From: Lycorma delicatula | Taxonomy: Eukaryota > Arthropoda > Insecta > Hemiptera > Fulgoridae | DNA length: 64,000 nucleotides | Reading direction: 5' to 3' | Assembly (NCBI RefSeq): GCF_047948215.1 | Contig: NC_134455.1 | Location: 297,575,647 to 297,639,646, forward strand | Shown here: positions 34,048 through 45,830 of the stretch, in pieces | Layout of the letters: each line of letters starts with the position of its first letter | How positions within the stretch are numbered: position 1 is the first letter of the stretch | The notes under the pieces: generated by a model | What the model was told of the DNA's origin: nothing | Database searches by the model: none | Seen by the model: the letters and a program-made list of their open reading frames with translations, nothing else | Made by a program: the position numbers and the translations under genes

Positions 34048-36232
34048 CAGTGCACCCTCAATTTACGCGGGTGTTACATTCCGGAAAATTTCCAGAAATG
34101 AAATCTTGTAAATTGAGACTCACATTTAATGCAGAAAACAGGTTAGGTTCTTGTTAAGTTATTCAGTAAATGATATACGTAAATTACTATATGTTATTTT
34201 ATTTTTTTATTATCACAAAATCATTGTATTATTTTAATAAAATTACAGTACAATGTACGTATTTAAAGCGAAAAAATATGTACTGTACATAGATTTTTTC
34301 CACTAATATCATTTAACATTTATTATCATTGAGTTTTTCCTTAATAGTAAAAAAACTAGTAATAATGGACTGTTTGGATTTGTTCAGTAAAAGTCTTTGT
34401 TCTTTCTTGTATGGTGCAACTATATTTTCTAGTTCCCGCTGAAACCGCAAACTATGCTCCATCACTGGATCTTCGGCAATTATAAATTCTTTCAATTCCT
34501 CCATTTTTACAAATTTGTCTAAATTTGTTTATTTTTTATCAACTGTTTATTTTTATAATTTGTTTATTTGTATAAATCAACTGTTTAATTTTTATCAAAA
34601 TTTTCTCTTCTTCATTTTCGTCAGTCTTGTATGATTTCGTTTTCTATCATCCCCTTAAGTTCCAAGTCGCTTAATTTTTCATTTACTTCCTGTGCGTGTA
34701 TGTCTAAAAATCCTTCTGCTGGTAACTGTCTGGCAATTATGACTATTTCGTTACAAGTATCCTCTACATCTTTATTTATTTCGTTTCTATCCTGTATAGC
34801 TTCATTACGCTTCCTCTTTGGCCAAGCCTTTACCTCTTCGAGGTAAAGCATCTTCCAACAAGTGTTTAATGTTATTTTGTAACTCGTCTAAAGATTTTTT
34901 TAAGTTTGCAATGCAATCAGCAATTGTAAATTTTTTCCAGCATTCGCTCAAAGTTAAAGATTTGTCCTCTCCCATGTTATTAAACATTTATTTAATTGTT
35001 CGACGAATGTAGTACGGTTTGAAAGTTGTATGTACACACTCGTCAAGGGGTTGCAAAAGTGGTGTAGTAAACACCGCTTTAAAAACTCAACATTTTTATT
35101 TTCATCAGCTCCTTTCAGCAGCACCTCTGGGTGAGCCGTACAGTTGTCTAGAACGAGCAAACATTTTTGACGCTAAGTACTTTTTAACCTCTGGTTTAAA
35201 ACGATTAAACCAATCAATATAAATATCGGCAGCCACCCAAGCACGTTTATCAGCTCGTCAGAAAATAGGAAGGTTATTTTTATTTGTGTTTTTTAGTGCG
35301 CGAGCATTCAAGGATTTATAAATTAACAACGGCTTAATCAAACAGTCTCTAGACGCATTCGAGCACAACAAAGTAAAACGACTTTTTGCTGCTTTATGAC
35401 CCGGTGCGGCTTTCTGTTTTTTAAAAAGGGTTGTATGCTTTGGCGGTTTTTCCAATACACACCTGTTTCATCTGCATTGAAAACTTGTTCTGGTACGTAA
35501 CCTTTCTCCTTTATGATAATTAAAAAAATTGTGCTAGTATTGTTCAGCAGCTTTGAAATCTGGAGAAGGTTTTTCAAGTTTCACATTGTAAAAACTGTGT
35601 CTTTTTTTAAACCTCTTAAACCAACCCTTACTAGCATTAAAACTAAAACTGGATGAACTACCGGTAGAAATTTCAGATTCATTACCTTTTTCATTGCACA
35701 CTCTGCGATAAAGCCGCATAATTTTTTCTCGAATTAAAGTTGAAATTAATGGCGTATGATTTTGAGTTTGGTGGTCAATCCATGTCCTAACAACTTTTCG
35801 ACTTTCTCCAATGTTGTTTTTCGCGTGTACCAAACGACCTTGGGACAAACCGGTACACTGGTCGCGATACGTCGGCATATTTCATCCTCATTAAGCCGTA
35901 CTGTAATGAGACGTATTTAACGCAGTGTTTTTGACACAGGCACATGTAGGCTAACATAAACTGCGAATGAACGATGATTATGAAAGGAGTGCAAAGTTCA
36001 TTACAATGACTCATAGGCATTTCCTATAGTACAGGATAAACGTACTGATAAATGTGCGGATATTTAATCTTGTAATCGAAATACGAATATCTACTGCACT
36101 ACAGAAGTTTAGTCTGTTTTACAAAATATGGTAATAACCGTGTGTAAGAGAAACCTATTGCGTATTAGAAAATAATTTTCTTAACTTATTCAAATGCGTA
36201 TAACTGAAATCGCGTAAATAGAGAGTGCACAG
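34048..36232 (-). mobile_element. Tigger/pogo-type DNA transposon
   Basis: A 2,185-bp element whose ends CAGTGCACCCTCAATTTACG (34048 on) and, inverted, CTGTGCACTCTCTATTTACG (36232 inward) are matching inverted repeats. TA lies on both sides (34046-34047 and 36233-36234). The interior encodes a pogo-family transposase on the minus strand (separate entry). The left TA is shared with the end of mariner copy 2. Apart from frameshifts the element looks structurally complete. Confidence 0.93.
34313..35878 (-). pseudogene. Tigger/pogo transposase, frameshifted
   Basis: Derived from a CENP-B-related transposase with an N-terminal DNA-binding region and a C-terminal DDE domain. In order along the minus strand: a CENP-B-type HTH (LIREKIMRLYRRVC, FNASKGWFKRFKKRH) in 35534-35878; VPEQVFNADETGVYW with the first catalytic Asp near 35470; PGHKAAKSRFTLLCSNAS; LLVLDNCTAHPE with the second Asp near 35147; then a frame change, after which TPLLQPLDECVHTTF carries the third Asp near 35055; SLTLSECWKKFTIADC; and a C-terminal MEELKEFIIAEDP... 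segment ending in KSKQSIITSFF. At least two frameshifts (about 35160-35250 and 35080) break it. The three catalytic Asp residues themselves survive. Confidence 0.9.
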
Positions 36233-36239
36233 TACATAT

Positions 36240-39200
36240 GTTTCTGATCATCTACTACTGACCAATTTTCATTGTAAAATAATGAAATCAGTAAATGAGT
36301 GGAGTATAAAATTGATTTATTGAAGGTACCAAGGGTAAGGGTAACAAACTGTATCCCTTACTATATAAGCAGTTAGAATATTAAATCTGTAACAGGTTTT
36401 ATGATAAATGGCATCTGAATTGCCCAACAGATAACCTCTCATTTAATCTGACACTTTAGTATTTATGTAATGGGTTGTTGTAGATGATATATATTCATTT
36501 TCACATATTAATAAGGCAAATTGCTTAAATAAACATCTATTCTTTAAATCATCTCCCTATTAGAAAAAAGTAATTTTAATGATTTGTATTTTTCATTCCT
36601 CAAGTGGTTTTAAGAAAATATTTTAGATTCTTTATGTGTGAAAATAAATATATGATTTAATAAAAAAAAAAAAAAATTGTTTTGAACAGAAAATAAACTG
36701 CAACTTCTCCTAAGAAATTTTCAAAATAAATTTCTTCAATAAAGATTCAAGGGTAAATCAATAAGTAAAGAGACAAAAATGTTAAATCATCTAAATATGC
36801 TTTCAAATTCATAAATCAGCCACCTTATCATTATTTTAAAATAGCTAATTTAATACCTTCAATCATTTAACAATTATTGGTTCTTTTACAAATATGTGCT
36901 TTTGAAGAAAATTTTAGTGATAAGATTATGTTTTAGAAATTGTAAAAACAGCTGACTAACACATGAATGATAAAAAGTTAGAGAAAAAGTTGCATGACTT
37001 GTTAAAATCCCAAACAATTTGATCAGTTAAAAAGTAACTGAATAAATATTGCTAATAACCAAAATGACAGACTACCATCTGAGGTCTCATTCCAGGACTG
37101 GAATCTTATACTGATGAACTTATTCAAGGAGAACAAGTTTCAGTAGAAAGATATTCATGCAATTCACACAGTTATTCTTAACAAACAAATCTACTGGAAA
37201 ACAAGTTCCAGGTTGTTTAAAAAATAGATTTCTGGCAATAATAAAGAAACCAGACTTCAAGTGTGTAAGAATCTTAAACACTATCTGATTAAGTCAGATG
37301 AATTTTTAAAAAGAGCTGTAAGTTAAAGAGATAACATCATATTTATGAATTAAAATGGCAAAGCATGTTCAGTCTAAACCATGTAAACAGATATTTAGTA
37401 AATTAAAAATGTTATTATCCATATGTTTAAATTTGTGAATATGCAACATTTGCAAAAGAAAGAATAGGCAATTTTTCTTAAAAATAACAATTTCCATACC
37501 TGGATCAAAGAAAAAAGAAAAAAAGAAAAAGTGATTTTGTGTAATTCAAACAGAATATTTTGGTTTTAGAGAAAGGGTCTGGTTGTTTTTAATAAATTGC
37601 CAAAGAAATAGTTAAGTAATAATTTTATTGTGGATTAATACTAATTAAAAGATACTATGTAAAGCCTATAATCATGAGAAAAATGTAGTTCACAGTGAGA
37701 AGTAAATATATTCCCTTGAATGTTCTTCTTCAGAATATTCTGATATTCCTCTTTTGCACAATCAATGCTTAAAACTGATGAAAAATAATTAATTCTGTAA
37801 CTACTTTATAATCTACACATAGTCTGTCATACTTTTTCTGTTCGGGCTTCTAATGCAGCCAAGTTTCAAACTGCCAAAGAATTAGACAAATGTTCAAAAC
37901 CATCTTAGAGTGCATGACAATGATAGTGGCTTGAAAAACCTTGCACAGAATAGATGTGTACTATTGTGACCGGGGATGCATACTATATCAAAAGAATAAT
38001 TTATTCCTTTATTTATTAAATGGAACTCATAATCATTCAAAATAATGAGCAAATTTGAAATTTGTGTTCATGAGTTAAATTTCTGTCTACTATTATCTTG
38101 ATAATGACGTGTTTCATAGAAGAAATGTTATCCTTGAAATTATTTTTTGTAGATAAGTATTATCCTATTATAAAAGGGATTATTAACTTATGGCTAAATT
38201 TATAGATTCTTGAAAAAAAATTACATTTCATCAAGGAAGTAGAGCTAACAAGTTAACTGTTAGACTTCATAGTAGTCAAAATTACATATGCAGCAGGTTA
38301 TATATGTTATCTTCTGGTTGTAATTATTTTTGTGGATGGGAGTTAGGTATTTTAAATAATTTCTTTGGTGATATTTATAATTTACTTTTTTGGTTTTTCA
38401 AACAAAGAATCAAAATAAGTGTCAAACACAATGACATAAAAGAATCAAAATAAGTGTCAAACACAATGACATAAAAGAATCAAAATAAGTGTCAAACACA
38501 ATGACATAAGTGTCAAACACAATGACATTTCAATTTTTTTTTTCATTTTATTTATGTAAAATTTAAATGATCTGATGAATGTAAAATACATATGTATGAT
38601 TCATCATGTAATTATTTATATATTTAGAAGTGATTTTTACATTGTGATATTCCTGAAAACGTAATTACGAGTATGTTCTAATGTGAATAAAGTTCAAACT
38701 CATGACAATGCGGTTTATTTCTCACACTCATCACAAAATACATTTCACTACACACTTCATATAAAATCTTGGTCTTTCCATGTTAAAAATATACTAAAAA
38801 TTGTTAATAAAAAATTATTTAAATGATTTATGTATGCCTTCAAAATATGAAGAAACTTCACTCATCTGATACATCTCTTCACATCACACTAATCATTTCA
38901 CACAATATAAACATGTCGCTTACTTCAGATATTCATGTTTGCTGATATTTATATTAAAGAATTAAACATAATAAATACCTAATAAATATTAATAGCTCTG
39001 CTTATGTTTTTGTGATCATATTACATAAAATATACTTAATATAAAAAAAATACGTAACTCAATAAAATACATTCAAAATTGTTAACATTTTCCAAGAAAA
39101 TGTTATTGGCAAAAAGAAAGAAGGTTATTGCTTCTAAAAAAGCATAAAAATTTCACATTTTCATGTTACATTGGTAATACATTATCTAACAAAATACAGT

Positions 39201-40570
39201 AACCCAAGTGTATATAAATTAAACTGCAGTGACTGCACTTAACAATATATTAGGCTAACTGTGTAGCTATGAAGTCACAGATCCAAAAAATACATAAAAG
39301 CATTATACATATCAGAATCATTCTTTCCAAGACATTTGTAGTTTTCTTCATTTCTTTGCAGACAGTTTGCAAAAGAGGACACAAATGCATTCATTAGTCA
39401 GTACATGCAAATTGAATGCTTAGCTCGTGAAAAAGTATAGTACTATTTAAAATTATAAACTGAACTAAATTTAGTAATTATAACTTTTCAGTTCCTTGTG
39501 GCCATCTTAGTAACTGATATTGCTACTGTCATTCATATGTTATTTTTGACAATATTTTTTTCAGTTGAAAAGTCATATTTAGAATTAATTAGAAAATATA
39601 TTATATAAGGATATACTTGTAATATTATGTCTGTTCTCAGTGATGATTTGTGATTTGCATGTATGAGATTGTTGACAACTACTCAGTATTATAGAGCAGC
39701 AAGGAATGTAGCAATATATAGTTGGCATTTGCCAGCCATAACATAGATTAAGATCAGAGTTGTTAATTAAAGATAACTAATTGATTTAAAAAAACTATTT
39801 CCTTTTGTGATACATTGAACTGATTAGGACTTATGAAAACAGTTTTAGAGTTATAATGACAGTCTGCAAAATCATAAAATCTCTTCTTTTTTATAACCGA
39901 TAACATTTTACTGAAAAAAGAATAACATTACTTTTCTCCATCAAGTGGAATGTCATCTATGTTCCTGGCAGACCTGATAGCACTAGTTTTCTGGTAGAAA
40001 AAATAAATCATTTTATTTTAGATGATAAATACTTTTGTTTATTTTGTTTAATGTATTAGGAAACTAGGAGATATTGGCCAAAATTAAGACACTGATTAAG
40101 GACATCAAAATAAATAAAAAAAATTAGATGTGGCCAATGCCCTGTCTCACTTCATTTTCCTAAGAATGTGTTATTCGTAATGTGTTAATTTTTCATAAGA
40201 ATGTGTTTAGATATTTTAATAAAATTTATTATACATGTATTCATGAAAATCATATAGATTTAAAGTTTTATCTTTTGAAAATTCTAAAATTACTGTAATT
40301 TAAATTTTTTTCATCATTAATAGCTTCATAAATATTAGTTTTAATGAATTGTGTTTTTAGATAAAATGTTAATGCTTTTATTATGAACAGATTGACACCT
40401 AATTTTTTCAAATTAGGTAAACTGAGATATGGTTGAAATTGTCATATGGATCAGCAAAATTATGTAACCTGACAGTTTTGTGCCTTCTTTCATTTCCTTC
40501 ACTTATTGTATTAATATAATCTCTATCATTAGTAGTAATAGAATGATTTATTATTTATATCTATATTATG
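36240..40570. other. AT-rich non-coding stretch
   Basis: No exon, transposon terminus or RNA gene recognised apart from the minisatellite at 38404-38527. On the minus strand near 37770-37860 there is a short RLCVDYK reading that resembles a gypsy reverse transcriptase block, but it is too short to annotate. Confidence 0.5.
38404..38527. repeat. 35-bp minisatellite, about 3.6 copies
   Basis: Three exact tandem copies of a 35-base unit (AAAGAATCAAAATAAGTGTC + AAACACAATGACATA) start at 38404, 38439 and 38474. A partial 21-base unit (AAGTGTCAAACACAATGACAT) follows. Copy identity is complete, so the expansion is recent. Confidence 0.95.
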
Positions 40571-40574
40571 ATCC

Positions 40575-40800
40575 ATTGGGTTTGTCGAATGGTGAAATCA
40601 TCACCCCAAATCAGCATTTAACAGCAAACTTTCAAAGTCTTTGGTTCTGAGATTCATGTTCTAGTTTTGTTACTTTAGTACAGATTTGAATACTAGGCAA
40701 TAGATGCCAATGAAATATGATGGTTAGGGTTCAGAAATGATAAGCTTCAATCTGGTCAAGACTCAAGCTCATCATTTCTGGTCAAGACCCGTTACTTATT
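40575..40800 (+). repeat. Old, degraded SINE-1 copy
   Basis: Recognisable remains of the SINE-1 layout in order: GTCGAATGGTGAAATCATCA (A-box region), CAAATCAGCATTT, CAGATTTGAATACTAGG, then GATGGTTAGGGTTCAG. Heavily mutated compared with the other copies, so an older insertion. Confidence 0.55.
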
Positions 40801-41187
40801 CCTAATAATAAAATTATTAGAAATGAGCCATTTCTAATAAACTGAGAATGATGGAAAGTTTTGTAATCTACATACAAATATAGATTTACAAATTGGTAAT
40901 CTATGCAAAAAATAATGCAGAGAAAGGTGCACTTAGTGAAACATTAAACAAATTTAATTTTTTATATCAGTGCAGTTCATTTTTTACAATCTGCAATGAT
41001 TTTGTTTGTTATTGTTTAGTTCTGATGTGCAGTAAATACTGCACTAATTAAAATCAAATCTTTTATTAGATACTATTGTCAGTAAGCACTTATTTATCAC
41101 CATTCTCACTAGAAAAATATTAATATATTTTAAGATATAGCTGTTAGGCTGTTGATTTAAGACAACAATTTCTGTTAGATGCTATTT

Positions 41188-44080
41188 TTTGTTTGTTCTG
41201 AGTCATTTGACTGGTTTGATGCAGCTCTCCAAGATTCCCTATCTAGTGCCAGTTGTTTCATTTCTGTATATCCTCTAACATTCTACATCCCTACCAATTT
41301 GTTTTACATATTCCAAATGTTGCCTGCCTGCAACAATTTTTTCCTTCTACTTGTCACTCCAAATGCTTATTTTTTTATTAATTTGCCGCAACACCTCTTC
41401 ATTTGTCACTTTATTCATCCATATTTTTTTTAACATTCTCCTACAGCACCACTTTCAAAAGCTTCTAATCTTCTCTTCTCAGGCACTTCAATCTTCCAAG
41501 TTTCACTTCCATATAAAGCTATGCTCCAAACATATACTTTCAAAAATGTTTTCCTGACTTTTAAACTAATTTTTGATGTAAACAAATAGTATTTCTGACT
41601 GAAGGCTCATTTCACCTGTATGATTTGGCATTTTATATCACTCCTGCTTTGCCCATCTTTAGTAATTCTACTTCCCAAATAACAAAATTCTTCTACCTCT
41701 GTAATCTTTTCTCTTCCTATCTTTGGATTCAATGGTCCATCTTCATTATTTCTACTACATTTCATTAATTTCATTTTGTTCTTGTTTATTTTCATGTGGT
41801 AGTTCTGTATAGGTCTTCATCCATGCCGTTCATTGTTTTTTCTAAATCTTTTTGACTCTCAGCTAGAATTACTATATCATCAGCAAATTGTAGCATCTTT
41901 ATCTTTTCACCTTGTCCTGTTACTCCGGATCTAAATTATTTTTTAACATCATTAATTGCTAGTTCTATGTAAAGATTAAAAAGTAACAGGGGTAGGGAAT
42001 ATCCTTGTCGGACTCTATTTTTATTACAGCTTCTTTCTTATGTTCTTCAATTATTACTATTGCTGTTTGGTTCCTGTAAATGTTAGCAATTTTTCTTCTA
42101 TCTCTGTAGTTGAACCCTAATTTTTTTAAAATGCTGAACATTTTATACGTTATCGAATGCCTTTCCTGTCTATAAATGCCAAGTATGTTGGTTTGTTTTT
42201 CTTTAATCTTTCTTCTATTATTAATCTGAGTGCTAAAATTGCTTCCCTTGTCCCTATACTTTTCCTGAAACCAAATTGGTCTTTTCTTTACACTTCTTCC
42301 ACTCTTATCTGAATTCTTCTGTACAGAATTCTAATTAAGATTTTTGATGCATGACTAGTTAAGCTAATTGTTCTCTATTCTTCACAATTTTCTGTTCCTG
42401 CTTCCTTTGGTATCATGAAAATAACACTCTTTTTAAAGTCTGATGGAACTTTCCCTTACTCGTAAATATTACACACCAGTTTGAATAATCTATTTATCGC
42501 TTCATCACCAGACTGTGCTGTAATTCTGCAGGAATATCATCTATTCCAGGATCCTTTCTGCTATTCAGATCTTTTAATGCTCTCCTAAATTCAGATCTCA
42601 GTATTGTTTCTCCCCTTTCATCTTCTACTTTCTCTATAACACCATTTTCTAATTCATATTCACTGCGTAACACATTACTAGATTTTAATTTATGTATTAA
42701 AGAATTTTTCTAAACTTTCTTGTTTGCTCCCTCTGTTTTACCAATGATCAGTTCTCTTTTCCCTTCTGAACACTTTTCTTTTGTTCCACCTAAGTTCGCT
42801 TCTGCTGATTTAAGAATTTCTTTTTTAACATTCTCCTGTTCTTCTTCTACATTTTCTACCTTATCTTTTTACTCAGATCTCTTGCAATGTCCTCCTTAAA
42901 AATCTTCTTCACCTCCTCTTCATCAAGCTTCTCTAAATTCTACCAATTCATCAGACACCTTTTCTTCAGGTTTTGAAACTCGAATCTACATTTCATTATC
43001 ACTAAATTATGGTCGCTATCAATGTTTCCTCCAGGGTAAGTTTTGCAGTTGACGAGTTGATTTCTAAATCTTTGCTTAACCATGATATAATCTACCTGAT
43101 ACCTTGCAGTATCACCTGGCTTTTTCCATGGGCATATTCTTCTATTATGTTTTTTAAACTGGGTGTTGGCAATTACAAAATTATACTTCATGCCAAACTC
43201 AATAAGTCGGCTCCCTCTTACACTTCCTTCCTTGCCTTTTCCAATCTCCAGCTATTATTAAATTTGCATCAGCTTTTATGTGTTTAATTGCTTTGTAAAT
43301 TTCTTCATACGCACTATACCTCGTTATCATCATCATGGGCACTTGTTGGCATATAGACATTAACAATCATTGTCGGCTTAGGTTTTGATTTTATCCTTAT
43401 TACAATGATTCTTTCGCTATGCATTTTGAAATACTCTACTCTCCTCCCTATCTTCTTGTTCATTGCAAAACCTATTCCTGCCTGTCCTTTATTTTTAGCT
43501 GTGTTTATTCTAAAATCACCTAACCAAAAGTTGTTTTCTTCTTTCTGCTGATCCTTGGTGATTCCTACTACATCTAAATTTAATCTATCCATTTCCCTCT
43601 TTAAATTTTCTAACCTAACAATCTTTTTTGGACTTCTAACATTCCACGCTCCAACTTGTTATTTGAATGTTATTTTTTAATTTTCTGGTGACCCCTTCCT
43701 TAGTAGTCCCCATCCAGAGATTTGAATGGGGTACTAGTTTACCACCAAAATATTTTATGAAGGAAGGCGCCTCCATCTTTGTTACATGAAAATGCAGAGT
43801 TACATTTTCTTGGAAAAAAAGCAGCTGTAGTTTTCTATTGCTTTCAGCTGTGCACTATTCAGAAAATTGAGTGATGTTGATGTGGGTGTTTAAATCCTCC
43901 TGATTTACGCGCTTCAACTACTGAAAGAGCTGCTGTCCTCTTTCAGGAATCATTCTTTTTATCTGGCTCTCAACAGAAACCGCTCTGTTATGGTTGCACC
44001 TTCAGTCCAGCTACTTTGTGTCACTGAGCACTCAAGCACCCTCACCATCGGCGAGGTCTCATGATTCACAGAGGGAGGGA
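41188..44080 (-). mobile_element. RTE-like LINE, nearly full length, mutated
   Basis: On the minus strand, a 5' leader (about 44080-43650) precedes an AP-type endonuclease. Its pieces are RLNLDVVGITKDQQ and GQAGIGFAMNKK (43314-43592), then WKKPGDTARYQVDYIM and DSDHNLVIMKC (42940-43191) with the terminal SDH. The reverse transcriptase is broken by stops but keeps QFADDIVILAES, with the catalytic FADD at 41876-41887, and VEEFCYLGSRITKDGQS (41607-41795). The 3' end, GAAATGAAACAACTGGCACT...GGAGAGCTGCATCAAACCA, closely matches the end of the plus-strand copy at 51880-52600. LINEs of this kind copy themselves through RNA by target-primed reverse transcription. This copy cannot encode an intact protein. 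Confidence 0.88.
42940..43640 (-). pseudogene. RTE-like LINE endonuclease domain
   Basis: An AP-type endonuclease nicks the target DNA so that the LINE RNA can be reverse transcribed in place. The N-terminal part in 43314-43592 reads NLDVVGI, GQAGIGFAMNKK and VYMPTSAHDDD. The C-terminal part in 42940-43191 reads WKKPGDTARYQVDYIMVKQR then GNIDSDHNLVI, including the conserved SDH. The first, Glu-containing metal-site motif is altered (GITKDQ where related proteins have GI-SE-x-R). A gap with frame breaks lies between the two parts. This is a dead remnant. Confidence 0.85.
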
Positions 44081-44129
44081 TACTATGTAAACAGATTACT
44101 GTATAATATACTGTATACTTTTTACTATT

Positions 44130-45078
44130 AGTAAAAATTTAGAAGAAAATACCTCAACACCTCAGTAGTGACCCCATCAGGCCCTGGACTCTTGTGTAGC
44201 CCCAATCTGGACATAGCGTACTCAAGCTCTTCTCCAGTAAACTAAGGCATCTCATTCTCAACCAGTTATCAGAAACGCCAGTCTCCACCTAGTAGGAAGA
44301 GTTCCTGAAGAGTTTGCATCAATTGGATCCTCAGCAATCTGGGCAATATCCGGCCAAATCTGCCCGTCACTACCCGATGTGCGTTTCCGAGTGGGTAATT
44401 GCCCAGTTCAACACATAATTCTTGCCATTTCATTTCATTTGATAGCTTTCTTAAGGTCTTTCCTGGTTTGTTTTAATTGTGTTGCCATAGTTTTCAATAG
44501 CAGCGGATCATACCGTCTTCTTCCATGCGTGTACGTCCTCCAAAGGCTGATACATTTCTTCCTTATCTTTTTTATAGTTACGTTTCATCAATGGACTCTC
44601 CGCTGTTTTGCCCGGTTGTTTTGCTTTCCAAGGGTCTCCCGGCAGTTCTTCACTACGGCGTCATGCGCCACTCCGGGTCCTTCGCATCCGGGTCTGACAT
44701 TTTCTTCTGAAAGGTCTCCGGGACAAAAGATACCTGACAAGTTCTCATCTGCCAGGGTCTAGTCCACTCAGTCCCCTCGAGTTCGACCCGCCTGGGCAAA
44801 ACCCTGGTGAGGACGCCCAGCGACCATCTCTATGCAACGATGATCGCTGAACGTTTCACCCTCAATAATCCGCCATTCCATCGTCTCCATGTAGCTTTTC
44901 TTGAGAAAAGACAAGTCTACGGTAGAACTTCGGTCCTCCCTATGGAACGTGCGCGCACCAAACTTGTTAACGCACGCCATCCAACAGAGGCCACCACCTC
45001 TGAAAGCTGCCTTCCTTTCTCATTGAAAACTCGCTGCCAAGCTCTTAACTTTTTGCATTAAAGTCACCGCCGATGATG
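44130..45078 (-). mobile_element. R1-clade LINE fragment, endonuclease to RT start
   Basis: Minus strand from about 45078 downwards: IIGGDFNAKS, then in another frame GRQLSEVVASVGWRALTS, then VNKFGARTFHRED and EGETFSDHRCIEM (44768-44980), the end of an R1-type endonuclease with its SDH. A basic linker follows (KQTRKDLKKAIK), and at about 44240-44150 FTGEELEYAMSRLGLHKSPG, the first block of the reverse transcriptase. It stops there. It differs from the adjacent element and is joined to it in frame at about 45078. Confidence 0.75.
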
Positions 45079-45830
45079 CTCTTACGAACCTCCGAGCCGC
45101 CATCACGCAGGGAAACGGTCTGATGGCTGAAATAACTTGAGAGCACTTGAAATTCATTTTGTGTATTCTTACGCTTCTGCATCTGAAACACGGCAGAGGA
45201 CCACCATAAATTGTTAAATGCCCTGGATATGTCCAGATAAATCCCTAATACATATTTACATGGACTAGAAGAAGCTATATCCATCACCTTTAGTATGGCA
45301 TCCTCAGTGCTCTTGCCTGGTCGGAAACCATACTGGTTGTCCATTAGCAAATCAGTTGCCAATCTAATATTAATACGCAAATATAGGACCTTCTTAAAAA
45401 CCTTGCCCGTCACAGGCAAGAGCGTTAGTGAACGGTAAGAAGAACTAACAGTAGGATCTTTGTCGCCATCTTTGAAGAACAACACCAAGTCTCCACGCTT
45501 CCAACTCGCCGGAAAGTGGTCGGCGAAGAGTAGCCTATTATATATTCTAGTTACAGGACCAAGGACTACTGGAAGCGCTCGGACGAGAAGCTCTACTGTG
45601 ATACAATCATAACCGGGCGCCTTGTGTCGTGCCATACTACAGATAACCTGGCGCACCTCCGCCTCAGTGATCTCAGAAGATTGTAATTCAGTCTCGAAAT
45701 TCGCAACTTTCCGCCTGACACGACGCTGGTATGAAACCTCACCCACCATAGTGTCAACCGGGAGCAAATAATTCAGCAAAATATTAAGGACACGGTTCTT
45801 ATCAATTACCACACCCTCGCGGGTTGACAA
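45045..45830 (-). pseudogene. R1-clade reverse transcriptase, N-terminal half, fused
   Basis: A 261-codon open frame, the longest in the window. It shows RT blocks in order: HKAPGYDCITVELL, FPASWKRGDLVLFFKDGDKD with SYRSLTLLPVTGKVF, NQYGFRPGKSTEDAI, and YLDISRAFNNLW, where the first catalytic Asp is present (YLD). It continues to YFSHQTVSLRDGGSEVRKS, which normally leads into a GCPQGS block. Instead the last ten codons read IIGGDFNAKS, an endonuclease motif of a second LINE copy, and then stop. The catalytic [FY]ADD is therefore lacking. Confidence 0.85.

Noticed and set aside
37770..37960. Possible gypsy-type reverse transcriptase trace (RLCVDYK on the minus strand)
   Set aside because: Only about seven residues match, with stops on both sides and no LTRs, integrase or protease motifs nearby.
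41179..41557. Plus-strand hydrophobic frames at the 3' end of the RTE-like LINE
   Set aside because: Antisense shadows of the LINE's C-terminal coding region, which matches the plus-strand copy at 51880-52600.
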